Assembly (NCBI GenBank): GCA_963920705.1
Contig: CAWUCO010000167.1
Span: forward strand, 310,001 to 374,000
Length of the DNA: 64,000 bases
Reading direction: 5' to 3'
DNA from: Odiellus spinosus
Taxonomy: Eukaryota > Arthropoda > Arachnida > Opiliones > Phalangiidae
Position numbers and translations under genes: made by a program. Shown here piece after piece: positions 27,841-37,414 of the stretch. The notes beneath the pieces were generated by a model. It had not been told where the DNA came from. It ran no database searches and worked only from the letters and a program-made list of their open reading frames with translations. Every line of letters starts with the position of its first letter. Positions within the stretch are counted from its first letter, which is position 1.

Positions 27841-28707
27841 GAATTGACCATATTTTCCATGTTTTTCAACGGATTTTCCAAAACTCTTGTTTTTTAGATA
27901 GACCAATATTTGTTCTTTCGATAGGTGTTAATTTTGTCTAAATCGCTTAAAAATCAAATGTTTTGTGTCCATTTGAATCCAATAATCTTTGATTTTTAAG
28001 CGTTTTTGCTTAATTTTAACCAATTTTATATTTGTCACGTTTTGGCAATTTAGACAAAACCAAAGTCATTCGAAAGAGCAATTAATGGACAGTCTAAATA
28101 ATAAGAGTTTTCAAAAATCCGTTGAAAAACAAGAAAAATATGACCAATTCAAGAAATCATACAATATCAAAATAGTCAAATTTCAGATTTTAAAAATTCG
28201 CTTTTTCATATTAGATATTTTTAGAATTGACCATATTTTCCATGTTTTTCAACGGATTTTCCAAAACCCTTGTTTTTTAGATAGTCCAATATTTGCTCTT
28301 TCGATAGGTGTTGATTTTGTCTAAATCGCTTAAAAATCAAATGTTTTGTGTCCATTTGAATCCAATAATCTTTGATTTTTAAGCGTTTTTGCTTAATTTT
28401 AACCAATTTTATATTTGTCACGTTTTGCCAATTTAGACAAAACCAAAGTCATTCGAAAGAGCAATTAATGGACAGTCTAAATAATAAGAGTTTTCAAAAA
28501 TCCGTTGAAAAACAAGAAAAATATGACCAATTCAAGAAATCATACAATATCAAAATAGTCAAATTTCAGATTTTAAAAATTCGCTTTTTGATATTAGATA
28601 TTTTTAGAATTGACCATATTTTCCATGTTTTTCAACGGATTTTCCAAAACTCTTGTTTTTTAGATAGTCCAATATTTGCTCTTTCGATAGGTGTTGATTT
28701 TGTCTAA
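27606..28707. repeat. Local run of three near-identical monomers
   Basis: Reading frames and substitutions repeat at 27,606, 27,989 and 28,372, each 383 bp apart. The first two share the rare TTTTTCATATTAGATATTTTTAG-type change near 27,825 and 28,208. The corresponding position of the donor segment (19,182) has a single monomer, so this is a local gain. Confidence 0.8.
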
Positions 28708-29903
28708 ATCGCTTAAAAATCAAATGTTTTGTGTCCATTTGAATCCAATAATCTTGGATTTTTAAGCGTTTTTGCTTAATTTTAACCAATTTTATATTTG
28801 TCACGTTTTGGCAATTTAGACAAAACCAAAGTCATTCGAAAGAGCAATTAATGGACAGTCTAAATAATAAGAGTTTTCAAAAATCCGTTGAAAAACAAGA
28901 AAAATATGGCCAATTCAAAAAATCATACAATATCAAAATAGTCAAATTTCAGATTTTAAAAATTCGCTTTTTGATATTAGATGTTTTTAGAATTGACCAT
29001 ATTTTCCATGTTTTTCAACGGATTTTCCAAAACTCTTGTTTTTTAGATAGTCCAATATTTTCTCTTTCGATAGGTGTTGATTTTGTCTAAATCGCTTAAA
29101 AATCAAATGTTTTGTGTCCATTTGAATCCAATAATCTTAGATTTTGAAGTGTTTTTTCTAAATTTTAACCAATTTTATATTTGTCACGTTTTGGCAATTT
29201 AGACAAAACCAAAGTCATTCGAAAGAGCAATTAATGGACAGTCTAAATAATAAGAGTTTTCAAAAATCCGTTGAAAAACAAGAAAAATATGGCCAATTCA
29301 AAAAATCATACAATATCAAAATAGTCAAATTTCAGATTTTAAAAATTCGCTTTTTGATATTAGATGTTTTTAGAATTGACCATATTTTCCATGTTTTTCA
29401 ACGGATTTTCCAAAACTCTTGTTTTTTAGATAGACCAATATTTGCTCTTTCGATAGGTGTTGATTTTGTCTAAATCGCTTAAAAATCAAATGTTTTGTGT
29501 CCAATTGAATCCAATAATCTTGGATTTTTAAGCGTTTTTGCTTAATTTTAACCAATTTTATATTTGTCACGTTTTGGCAATTTAGACAAAACCAAAGTCT
29601 TTCGAAAGAGCAATTAATGGACAGTCTAAATAATAAGAGTTTTCAAAAATCCGTTGAAAAACAAGAAAAATATGGCCAATTCAAGAAATCAAACAATATC
29701 AAAATAGTCAAATTTCAGATTTTAAAAATTCGCTTTTTGATATTAGATGTTTTTTGAATTGACCATATTTTCCATGTTTTTCAACGGATTTTCCAAAACT
29801 CTTGTTTTTTAGATAGACCAATATTTGTTCTTTCGATAGGTGTTAATTTTGTCTAAATCGCTTAAAAATCAAATGTTTTGTGTCCATTTGAATCCAATAA
29901 TCT

Positions 29904-30239
29904 TTGATTTTTAAGCGTTTTTGCTTAATTTTAACCAATTTTATATTTGTCACGTTTTGGCAATTTAGACAAAACCAAAGTCATTCGAAAGAGCAATTAA
30001 TGGACAGTCTAAATAATAAGAGTTTTCAAAAATCCGTTGAAAAACAAGAAAAATATGACCAATTCAAGAAATCATACAATATCAAAATAGTCAAATTTCA
30101 GATTTTAAAAATTCGCTTTTTGATATTAGATATTTTTAGAATTGACCATATTTTCCATGTTTTTCAACGGATTTTCCAAAACTCTTGTTTTTTAGATAGT
30201 CCAATATTTGCTCTTTCGATAGGTGTTGATTTTGTCTAA
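29904..30239 (+). other. Representative plus-strand satellite reading frame (not called a gene)
   Basis: An open frame of 111 codons spans arm A', spacer 2 and the next arm A. Equivalent frames of 73-111 codons recur each 383 bp. They begin in the TTTTGCTTAATTTTAACC region and contain FRQNQ, SKEQ, NKSF, KSVEK and KYGQFKK. The frame length varies with single substitutions, for example TTTTTTGAA against TTTTTAGAA near the end. It is broken in many monomers by a 1-bp loss (GAAAAAAAG for GAAAAACAAG near 1,055, 2,552, 4,464, 4,845 and 8,251). No ribosomal context, intron structure or recognisable domain is seen. I treat it as a fortuitous or fossil frame. Confidence 0.6.
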
Positions 30240-30244
30240 ATCGC
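30117..30244 (+). repeat. Arm A of the intramonomer inverted repeat
   Basis: Left half of the palindromic monomer. It runs from TTTTTGATATT through GAATTGACCATATTTT, the 17-bp GTTTTTCAACGGATTTT block, AAAACTCTT, TTTAGA, GTCCA and TTGCTCTTTCGA to TTTTGTCTAAATCGC. The same landmarks occur in the same order on the minus strand of the second arm. The least conserved stretch between the arms is the ten bases after TCTTTCGA. Confidence 0.88.
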
Positions 30245-30300
30245 TTAAAAATCAAATGTTTTGTGTCCATTTGAATCCAATAATCTTGGATTTTTAAGCG
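30242..30300. repeat. Perfect 12-bp inverted repeat at the main dyad centre
   Basis: CGCTTAAAAATC at 30,242-30,253 and GATTTTTAAGCG at 30,289-30,300 are exact reverse complements separated by 35 bp. Inside the loop, TCCAA (30,276-30,280) and TTGGA (30,286-30,290) form another short stem around TAATC. The motif is present in most monomers. It is weakened in the subtype that has GATTTTGAAGTG in place of the right half. Confidence 0.85.
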
Positions 30301-30311
30301 TTTTTGCTTAA
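30294..30311. repeat. Small hairpin TTAAGC-GTTTTT-GCTTAA
   Basis: Perfect 6-bp stem with a 6-base loop. It overlaps the right half of the 12-bp inverted repeat, so the two foldings are mutually exclusive in a single strand. It recurs in every monomer with the TTTTTAAGCG variant. Confidence 0.75.
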
Positions 30312-30341
30312 TTTTAACCAATTTTATATTTGTCACGTTTT

Positions 30342-30470
30342 GGCAATTTAGACAAAACCAAAGTCATTCGAAAGAGCAATTAATGGACAGTCTAAATAAT
30401 AAGAGTTTTCAAAAATCCGTTGAAAAACAAGAAAAATATGGCCAATTCAAAAAATCATACAATATCAAAA
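30342..30470 (-). repeat. Arm A' of the intramonomer inverted repeat
   Basis: Second half-unit, inverted relative to arm A. Read on the plus strand it gives GCAATTTAGACAAAACC, TCGAAAGAGCAATTAATGGAC, AAGAGTTTTCAAAAATCCG, TTGAAAAACAAG, TATGGCCAATTCAA and AATATCAAAA. Each is the reverse complement, with few changes, of the matching block in arm A. It pairs with the arm A of its own monomer across spacer 1, and equally with the arm A of the next monomer across spacer 2. Confidence 0.88.
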
Positions 30471-32044
30471 TAGTCAAATTTCAGATTTTAAAAATTCGCT
30501 TTTTGATATTAGATGTTTTTAGAATTGACCATATTTTCCATGTTTTTCAACGGATTTTCCAAAACTCTTGTTTTTTAGATAGACCAATATTTGCTCTTTC
30601 GATAGGTGTTGATTTTGTCTAAATCGCTTAAAAATCAAATGTTTTGTGTCCAATTGAATCCAATAATCTTGGATTTTTAAGCGTTTTTGCTTAATTTTAA
30701 CCAATTTTATATTTGTCACGTTTTGGCAATTTAGACAAAACCAAAGTCTTTCGAAAGAGCAATTAATGGACAGTCTAAATAATAAGAGTTTTCAAAAATC
30801 CGTTGAAAAACAAGAAAAATATGGCCAATTCAAGAAATCAAACAATATCAAAATAGTCAAATTTCAGATTTTAAAAATTCGCTTTTTGATATTAGATGTT
30901 TTTTGAATTGACCATATTTTCCATGTTTTTCAACGGATTTTCCAAAACTCTTGTTTTTTAGATAGACCAATATTTGTTCTTTCGATAGGTGTTAATTTTG
31001 TCTAAATCGCTTAAAAATCAAATGTTTTGTGTCCATTTGAATCCAATAATCTTTGATTTTTAAGCGTTTTTGCTTAATTTTAACCAATTTTATATTTGTC
31101 ACGTTTTGGCAATTTAGACAAAACCAAAGTCATTCGAAAGAGCAATTAATGGACAGTCTAAATAATAAGAGTTTTCAAAAATCCGTTGAAAAACAAGAAA
31201 AATATGACCAATTCAAGAAATCATACAATATCAAAATAGTCAAATTTCAGATTTTAAAAATTCGCTTTTTGATATTAGATATTTTTAGAATTGACCATAT
31301 TTTCCATGTTTTTCAACGGATTTTCCAAAACTCTTGTTTTTTAGATAGTCCAATATTTGCTCTTTCGATAGGTGTTGATTTTGTCTAAATCGCTTAAAAA
31401 TCAAATGTTTTGTGTCCATTTGAATCCAATAATCTTGGATTTTTAAGCGTTTTTGCTTAATTTTAACCAATTTTATATTTGTCACGTTTTGGCAATTTAG
31501 ACAAAACCAAAGTCATTCGAAAGAGCAATTAATGGACAGTCTAAATAATAAGAGTTTTCAAAAATCCGTTGAAAAACAAGAAAAATATGGCCAATTCAAG
31601 AAATCATACAATATCAAAATAGTTAAATTTCAGATTTTAAAAATTCGCTTTTTGATATTAGATGTTTTTTGAATTGACCATATTTTCCATGTTTTTCAAC
31701 GGATTTTCCAAAACTCTTGTTTTTTAGATAGACCAATATTTGTTCTTTCGATAGGTGTTAATTTTGTCTAAATCGCTTAAAAATCAAATGTTTTGTGTCC
31801 ATTTGAATCCAATAATCTTTGATTTTTAAGCGTTTTTGCTTAATTTTAACCAATTTTATATTTGTCACGTTTTGGCAATTTAGACAAAACCAAAGTCATT
31901 CGAAAGAGCAATTAATGGACAGTCTAAATAATAAGAGTTTTCAAAAATCCGTTGAAAAACAAGAAAAAATATGACCAATTCAAGAAATCATACAATATCA
32001 AAATAGTCAAATTACAGATTTTAAAAATTCGCTTTTTGATATTA

Positions 32045-35000
32045 GATGTTTTTTGAATTGGCCATATTTTCCATGTTTTTCAACGGATTTTCCAAAACTC
32101 TTGTTTTTTAGATAGTCCAATATTTTCTCTTTCGATAGGTGTTGATTTTGTCTAAATCGCTTAAAAATCAAATGTTTTGTGTCCATTTGAATCCAATAAT
32201 CTTAGATTTTGAAGTGTTTTTTCTAAATTTTAACCAATTTTATATTTGTCACGTTTTGGCAATTTAGACAACACCAAAGTCATTCGAAAGAGCAATTAAT
32301 GGACAGTCTAAATAATAAGAGTTTTCAAAAATCCGTTGAAAAACAAGAAAAATATGGCCAATTCAAAAAATCATACAATATCAAAATAGTCAAATTTCAG
32401 ATTTTAAAAATTCGCTTTTTGATATTAGATGTTTTTAGAATTGACCATATTTTCCATGTTTTTCAACGGATTTTCCAAAACTCTTGTTTTTTAGATAGTC
32501 CAATATTTGTTCTTTCGATAGGTGTTGATTATGTCTAAATCGCTTAAAAATCAAATGTTTTGTGTCCATTTGAATCCAATAATCTTGGATTTTTAAGCGT
32601 TTTTGCTTAATTTTAACCAATTTTATATTTGTCACGTTTTGGCAATTTAGACAAAACCAAAGTCATTCGAAAGAGCAATTAATGGACAGTCTAAATAATA
32701 AGAGTTTTCAAAAATCCGTTGAAAAACAAGAAAAATATGGCCAATTCAAGAAATCATACAATATCAAAATAGTCAAATTTCAGATTTTAAAAATTCGCTT
32801 TTTGATATTATATGTTTTTTGAATTGACCATATTTTCTATGTTTTTCCACGGATTTTCCAAAACTATTGTTTTTTAGATAGACCAATATTTGCTCTTTCG
32901 AGTGGTGTTAATTTTGTCTAAATCGCTTAAAAATCAAATGTTTTGTGTCCATTTGAATCCAATAATCTTGGATTTTTAAGCGTTTTTGCTTAATTTTAAC
33001 CAATTTTATATTTGTCACGTTTTGGCAATTTAGACCAAACCAAAGTCATACGAAAGAGATATTAATGGACAGTCTAAATAATAAGAGTTTTCAAAAATCC
33101 GTTGAAAAACAAGAAAAATATGACCAATTCAAGAAATCATACAATATCAAAATAGTCAAATTACATATTTTAAAAATTCGCTTTTTGATATTAGATGTTT
33201 TTTGAATTGGCCATATTTTCCATGTTTTTCAACGGATTTTCCAAAACTCTTGTTTTTTAGATAGTCCAATATTTTCTCTTTCGATAGGTGTTGATTTTGT
33301 CTAAATCGCTTAAAAATCAAATGTTTTGTGTCCATTTGAATCCAATAATCTTAGATTTTGAAGTGTTTTTTCTAAATTTTAACCAATTTTATATTTGTCA
33401 CGTTTTGGCAATTTAGACAAAACCAAAGTCATTCGAAAGAGCAATTAATGGACAGTCTAAATAATAAGAGTTTTCAAAAATCCGTTGAAAAACAAGAAAA
33501 ATATGGCCAATTCAAAAAATCATACAATATCAAAATAGTCAAATTTCAGATTTTAAAAATTCGCTTTTTGATATTAGATGTTTTTAGAATTGACCATATT
33601 TTCCATGTTTTTCAACGGATTTTCCAAAACTCTTGTTTTTTAGATAGTCCAATATTTGTTCTTTCGATAGGTGTTGATTATGTCTAAATCGCTTAAAAAT
33701 CAAATGTTTTGTGTCCATTTGAATCCAATAATCTTGGATTTTTAAGCGTTTTTGCTTAATTTTAACCAATTTAATATTTGTCACGTTTTGGCAATTTAGA
33801 CAAAACCAAAGTCATTCGAAAGAGCAATTAATGGACAGTCTAAATAATAAGAGTTTTCAAAAATCCGTTGAAAAACAAGAAAAATATGGCCAATTCAAGA
33901 AATCATACAATATCAAAATAGTCAAATTTCAGATTTTAAAAATTCGCTTTTTGATATTATATGTTTTTTGAATTGACCATATTTTCCATGTTTTTCCACG
34001 GATTTTCCAAAACTATTGTTTTTTAGATAGACCAATATTTGCTCTTTCGAGTGGTGTTAATTTTGTCTAAATCGCTTAAAAATCAAATGTTTTGTGTCCA
34101 TTTGAATCCAATAATCTTGGATTTTTAAGCGTTTTTGCTTAATTTTAACCAATTTTATATTTGTCACGTTTTGGCAATTTAGACCAAACCAAAGTCATTC
34201 GAAAGAGCAATTAATGGACAGTCTAAATAATAAGAGTTTTCAAAAATCCGTTGAAAAACAAGAAAAATATGACCAATTCAAGAAATCATACAATATCAAA
34301 ATAGTCAAATTACAGATTTTAAAAATTCGATTTTTGATATTAGATGTTTTTTGAATTGGCCATATTTTCCATGTTTTTCAACGGATTTTCCAAAACTCTT
34401 GTTTCTTAGATAGTCCAATATTTTCTCTTTCGATAGGTGTTGATTTTGTCTAAATCGCTTAAAAATCAAATGTTTTGTGTCCATTTGAATCCAATAATCT
34501 TAGATTTTGAAGTGTTTTTTCTTAATTTTAACCAATTTTATATTTGTCACGTTTTGGCAATTTAGACAAAACCAAAGTCATTCGAAAGAGCAATTAATGG
34601 ACAGTCTAAATAATAAGAGTTTTCAAAAATCCGTTGAAAAACAAGAAAAATATGGCCAATTCAAAAAATCATACAATATCAAAATAGTCAAATTTCAGAT
34701 TTTAAAAATTCGCTTTTTGATATTAGATGTTTTTAGAATTGACCATATTTTCCATGTTTTTCAACGGATTTTCCAAAACTCTTGTTTTTTAGATAGTCCA
34801 ATATTTGTTCTTTCGATAGGTGTTGATTTTGTCTAAATCGCTTAAAAATCAAATGTTTTGTGTCCATTTGAATCCAATAATCTTGGATTTTTAAGCGTTT
34901 TTGCTTAATTTTAACCAATTTTATATTTGTCACGTTTTGGCAATTTAGACAAAACCAGTCATTCGAAAGAGCAATTAATGGACAGTCTAAATAATAAGAG
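32045..35000. repeat. Three-monomer higher-order repeat, second type, 1,149 bp
   Basis: Monomer sets recur at 32,299 and 33,448, and at 32,435, 33,584 and 34,733. Markers are GAATTGGCCATATT, GTTTTTTCTAAATT, GGTGTTGATTATGTC and TAGACCAAACC. Single differences, such as GACAACACC near 32,268 and CAATTTAATATT near 33,768, distinguish copies. Confidence 0.82.
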
Positions 35001-37414
35001 TTTTCAAAAATCCGTTGAAAAACAAGAAAAATATGACCAATTCAAGAAATCATACAATATCAAAATAGTCAAATTACAGATTTTAAAAATTCGCTTTTTG
35101 ATATTAGATGTTTTTTGAATTGGCCATATTTTCCATGTTTTTCAACGGATTTTCCAAAACTCTTGTTTTTTAGATAGTCCAATATTTTCTCTTTCGATAG
35201 GTGTTGATTTTGTCTAAATCGCTTAAAAATCAAATGTTTTGTGTCCATTTGAATCCAATAATCTAAGATTTTGAAGTGTTTTTGCTTAATTATAACCAAT
35301 TTTATATTTGTCACGTTTTGGCAATTTAGACAAAACCAAAGTCATTCGAAAGAGCAATTAATGGACAGTCTAAATAATAAGAGTTTTCAAAAATCCGTTG
35401 AAAAACAAGAAAAATATGACCAATTCAAGAAATCATACAATATCAAAATAGTCAAATTTCAGATTTTAAAAATTCGCTTTTTGATATTAGATGTTTTTAG
35501 AATTGACCATATTTTCCATGTTTTTCAACGGATTTTCCAAAACTCTTGTTTTTTAGATAGTCCAATATTTGTTCTTTCGATAGGTGTTGATTATGTCTAA
35601 ATCGCTTAAAAATCAAATGTTTTGTGTCCATTTGAATCCAATAATCTTGGATTTTTAAGCGTTTTTGCTTAATTTTAACCAATTTTATATTTGTCACGTT
35701 TTGGCAATTTAGACAAAACCAAAGTCATTCGAAAGAGCAATTAATGGACAGTCTAAATAATAAGAGTTTTCAAAAATCCGTTGAAAAACAAGAAAAATAT
35801 GGCCAATTCAAGAAATCATACAATATCAAAATAGTCAAATTTCAGATTTTAAAAATTCGCTTTTTGATATTATATGTTTTTTGAATTGACCATATTTTCC
35901 ATGTTTTTCCACGGATTTTCCAAAACTATTGTTTTTTAGATAGACCAATATTTGCTCTTTCGAGTGGTGTTAATTTTGTCTAAATCGCTTAAAAATCAAA
36001 TGTTTTGTGTCCATTTGAATCCAATAATCTTGGATTTTTAAGCGTTTTTGCTTAATTTTAACCAATTTTATATTTGTCACGTTTTGGCAATTTAGACCAA
36101 ACCAAAGTCATTCGAAAGAGCAATTAATGGACAGTCTAAATAATAAGAGTTTTCAAAAATCCGTTGAAAAACAAGAAAAATATGACCAATTCAAGAAATC
36201 ATACAATATCAAAATAGTCAAATTACAGATTTTAAAAATTCGATTTTTGATATTAGATGTTTTTTGAATTGGCCATATTTTCCATGTTTTTCAACGGATT
36301 TTCCAAAACTCTTGTTTCTTAGATAGTCCAATATTTTCTCTTTCGATAGGTGTTGATTTTGTCTAAATCGCTTAAAAATCAAATGTTTTGTGTCCATTTG
36401 AATCCAATAATCTTAGATTTTGAAGTGTTTTTTCTTAATTTTAACCAATTTTATATTTGTCACGTTTTGGCAATTTAGACAAAACCAAAGTCATTCGAAA
36501 GAGCAATTAATGGACAGTCTAAATAATAAGAGTTTTCAAAAATCCGTTGAAAAACAAGAAAAATATGGCCAATTCAAAAAATCATACAATATCAAAATAG
36601 TCAAATTTCAGATTTTAAAAATTCGCTTTTTGATATTAGATGTTTTTAGAATTGACCATATTTTCCATGTTTTTCAACGGATTTTCCAAAACTCTTGTTT
36701 TTTAGATAGTCCAATATTTGTTCTTTCGATAGGTGTTGATTTTGTCTAAATCGCTTAAAAATCAAATGTTTTGTGTCCATTTGAATCCAATGATCTTGGA
36801 TTTTTAAGCGTTTTTGCTTAATTTTAACCAATTTTATATTTGTCACGTTTTGGCAATTTAGACAAAACCAGTCATTCGAAAGAGCAATTAATGGACAGTC
36901 TAAATAATAAGAGTTTTCAAAAATCCGTTGAAAAACAAGAAAAATATGACCAATTCAAGAAATCATACAATATCAAAATAGTCAAATTACAGATTTTAAA
37001 AATTCGCTTTTTGATATTAGATGTTTTTTGAATTGGCCATATTTTCCATGTTTTTCAACGGATTTTCCAAAACTCTTGTTTTTTAGATAGTCCAATATTT
37101 TCTCTTTCGATAGGTGTTGATTTTGTCTAAATCGCTTAAAAATCAAATGTTTTGTGTCCATTTGAATCCAATAATCTAAGATTTTGAAGTGTTTTTGCTT
37201 AATTTTAACCAATTTTATATTTGTCACGTTTTGGCAATTTAGACAAAACCAAAGTCATTCGAAAGAGCAATTAATGGACAGTCTAAATAATAAGAGTTTT
37301 CAAAAATCCGTTGAAAAACAAGAAAAATATGACCAATTCAAGAAATCATACAATATCAAAATAGTCAAATTTCAGATTTTAAAAATTCGCTTTTTGATAT
37401 TATATGTTTTTTGA
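33584..37414. repeat. Five-monomer higher-order repeat, 1,913 bp
   Basis: Landmarks at 33,584 and 35,497, 34,507 and 36,420, 34,733 and 36,646, 35,069 and 36,982, and 35,271 and 37,184 are all 1,913 bp apart. This equals five monomers less 2 bp. The loss is the AA missing from AAAACCAGTCATTC (34,950s and 36,860s). TTAAAAATTCGATTTTTG and CTTGTTTCTTAGATAG are further private markers. Confidence 0.85.

Larger units (their letters stand above)
30136..30336 (-). other. Representative minus-strand satellite reading frame (not called a gene)
   Basis: A 66-codon frame (81 codons in monomers with TTTTTTGAA instead of TTTTTAGAA) reads spacer 1 and arm A on the minus strand. It is lysine- and glutamine-rich and starts at CAT within the GTCACGTTTTGG-proximal region. 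Its C-terminal half shares FRQNQ, SKEQ, NKSF, KSVEK and KYGQFKK with the plus-strand frame, because the two arms are inverted copies. No known domain is recognised. Repetition in every monomer argues against a conventional gene. Confidence 0.6.
30117..30499. repeat. Representative 383-bp monomer: inverted-dimer architecture
   Basis: Used here as the reference unit. It contains arm A (30,117-30,244), spacer 1 (30,245-30,341), arm A' (30,342-30,470) and spacer 2 (30,471-30,499). The next arm A starts at 30,500, exactly 383 bp on. A' is the reverse complement of A with about 21 differences over 128 positions in my hand alignment, including one 1-bp gap, or about 84% identity. The longest exact shared block is GTTTTTCAACGGATTTT (17 bp). 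Others are TTTTGTCTAAAT, TTGCTCTTTCGA and TTTTGATATT. A and A' differ far more from each other than equivalent arms differ between neighbouring monomers. I infer that the inverted dimer formed first and was then amplified in tandem. Confidence 0.9.
29100..31430. repeat. Three-monomer higher-order repeat, 1,149 bp, two copies
   Basis: Offsets of exactly 1,149 bp link 29,234 with 30,383, 29,370 with 30,519, 29,904 with 31,053, and 30,136 with 31,285. Shared markers include TAGATAGACCAATATTTGC, GTCCAATTGAATCC and AAGTCTTTCG, in the same order. Confidence 0.87.
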
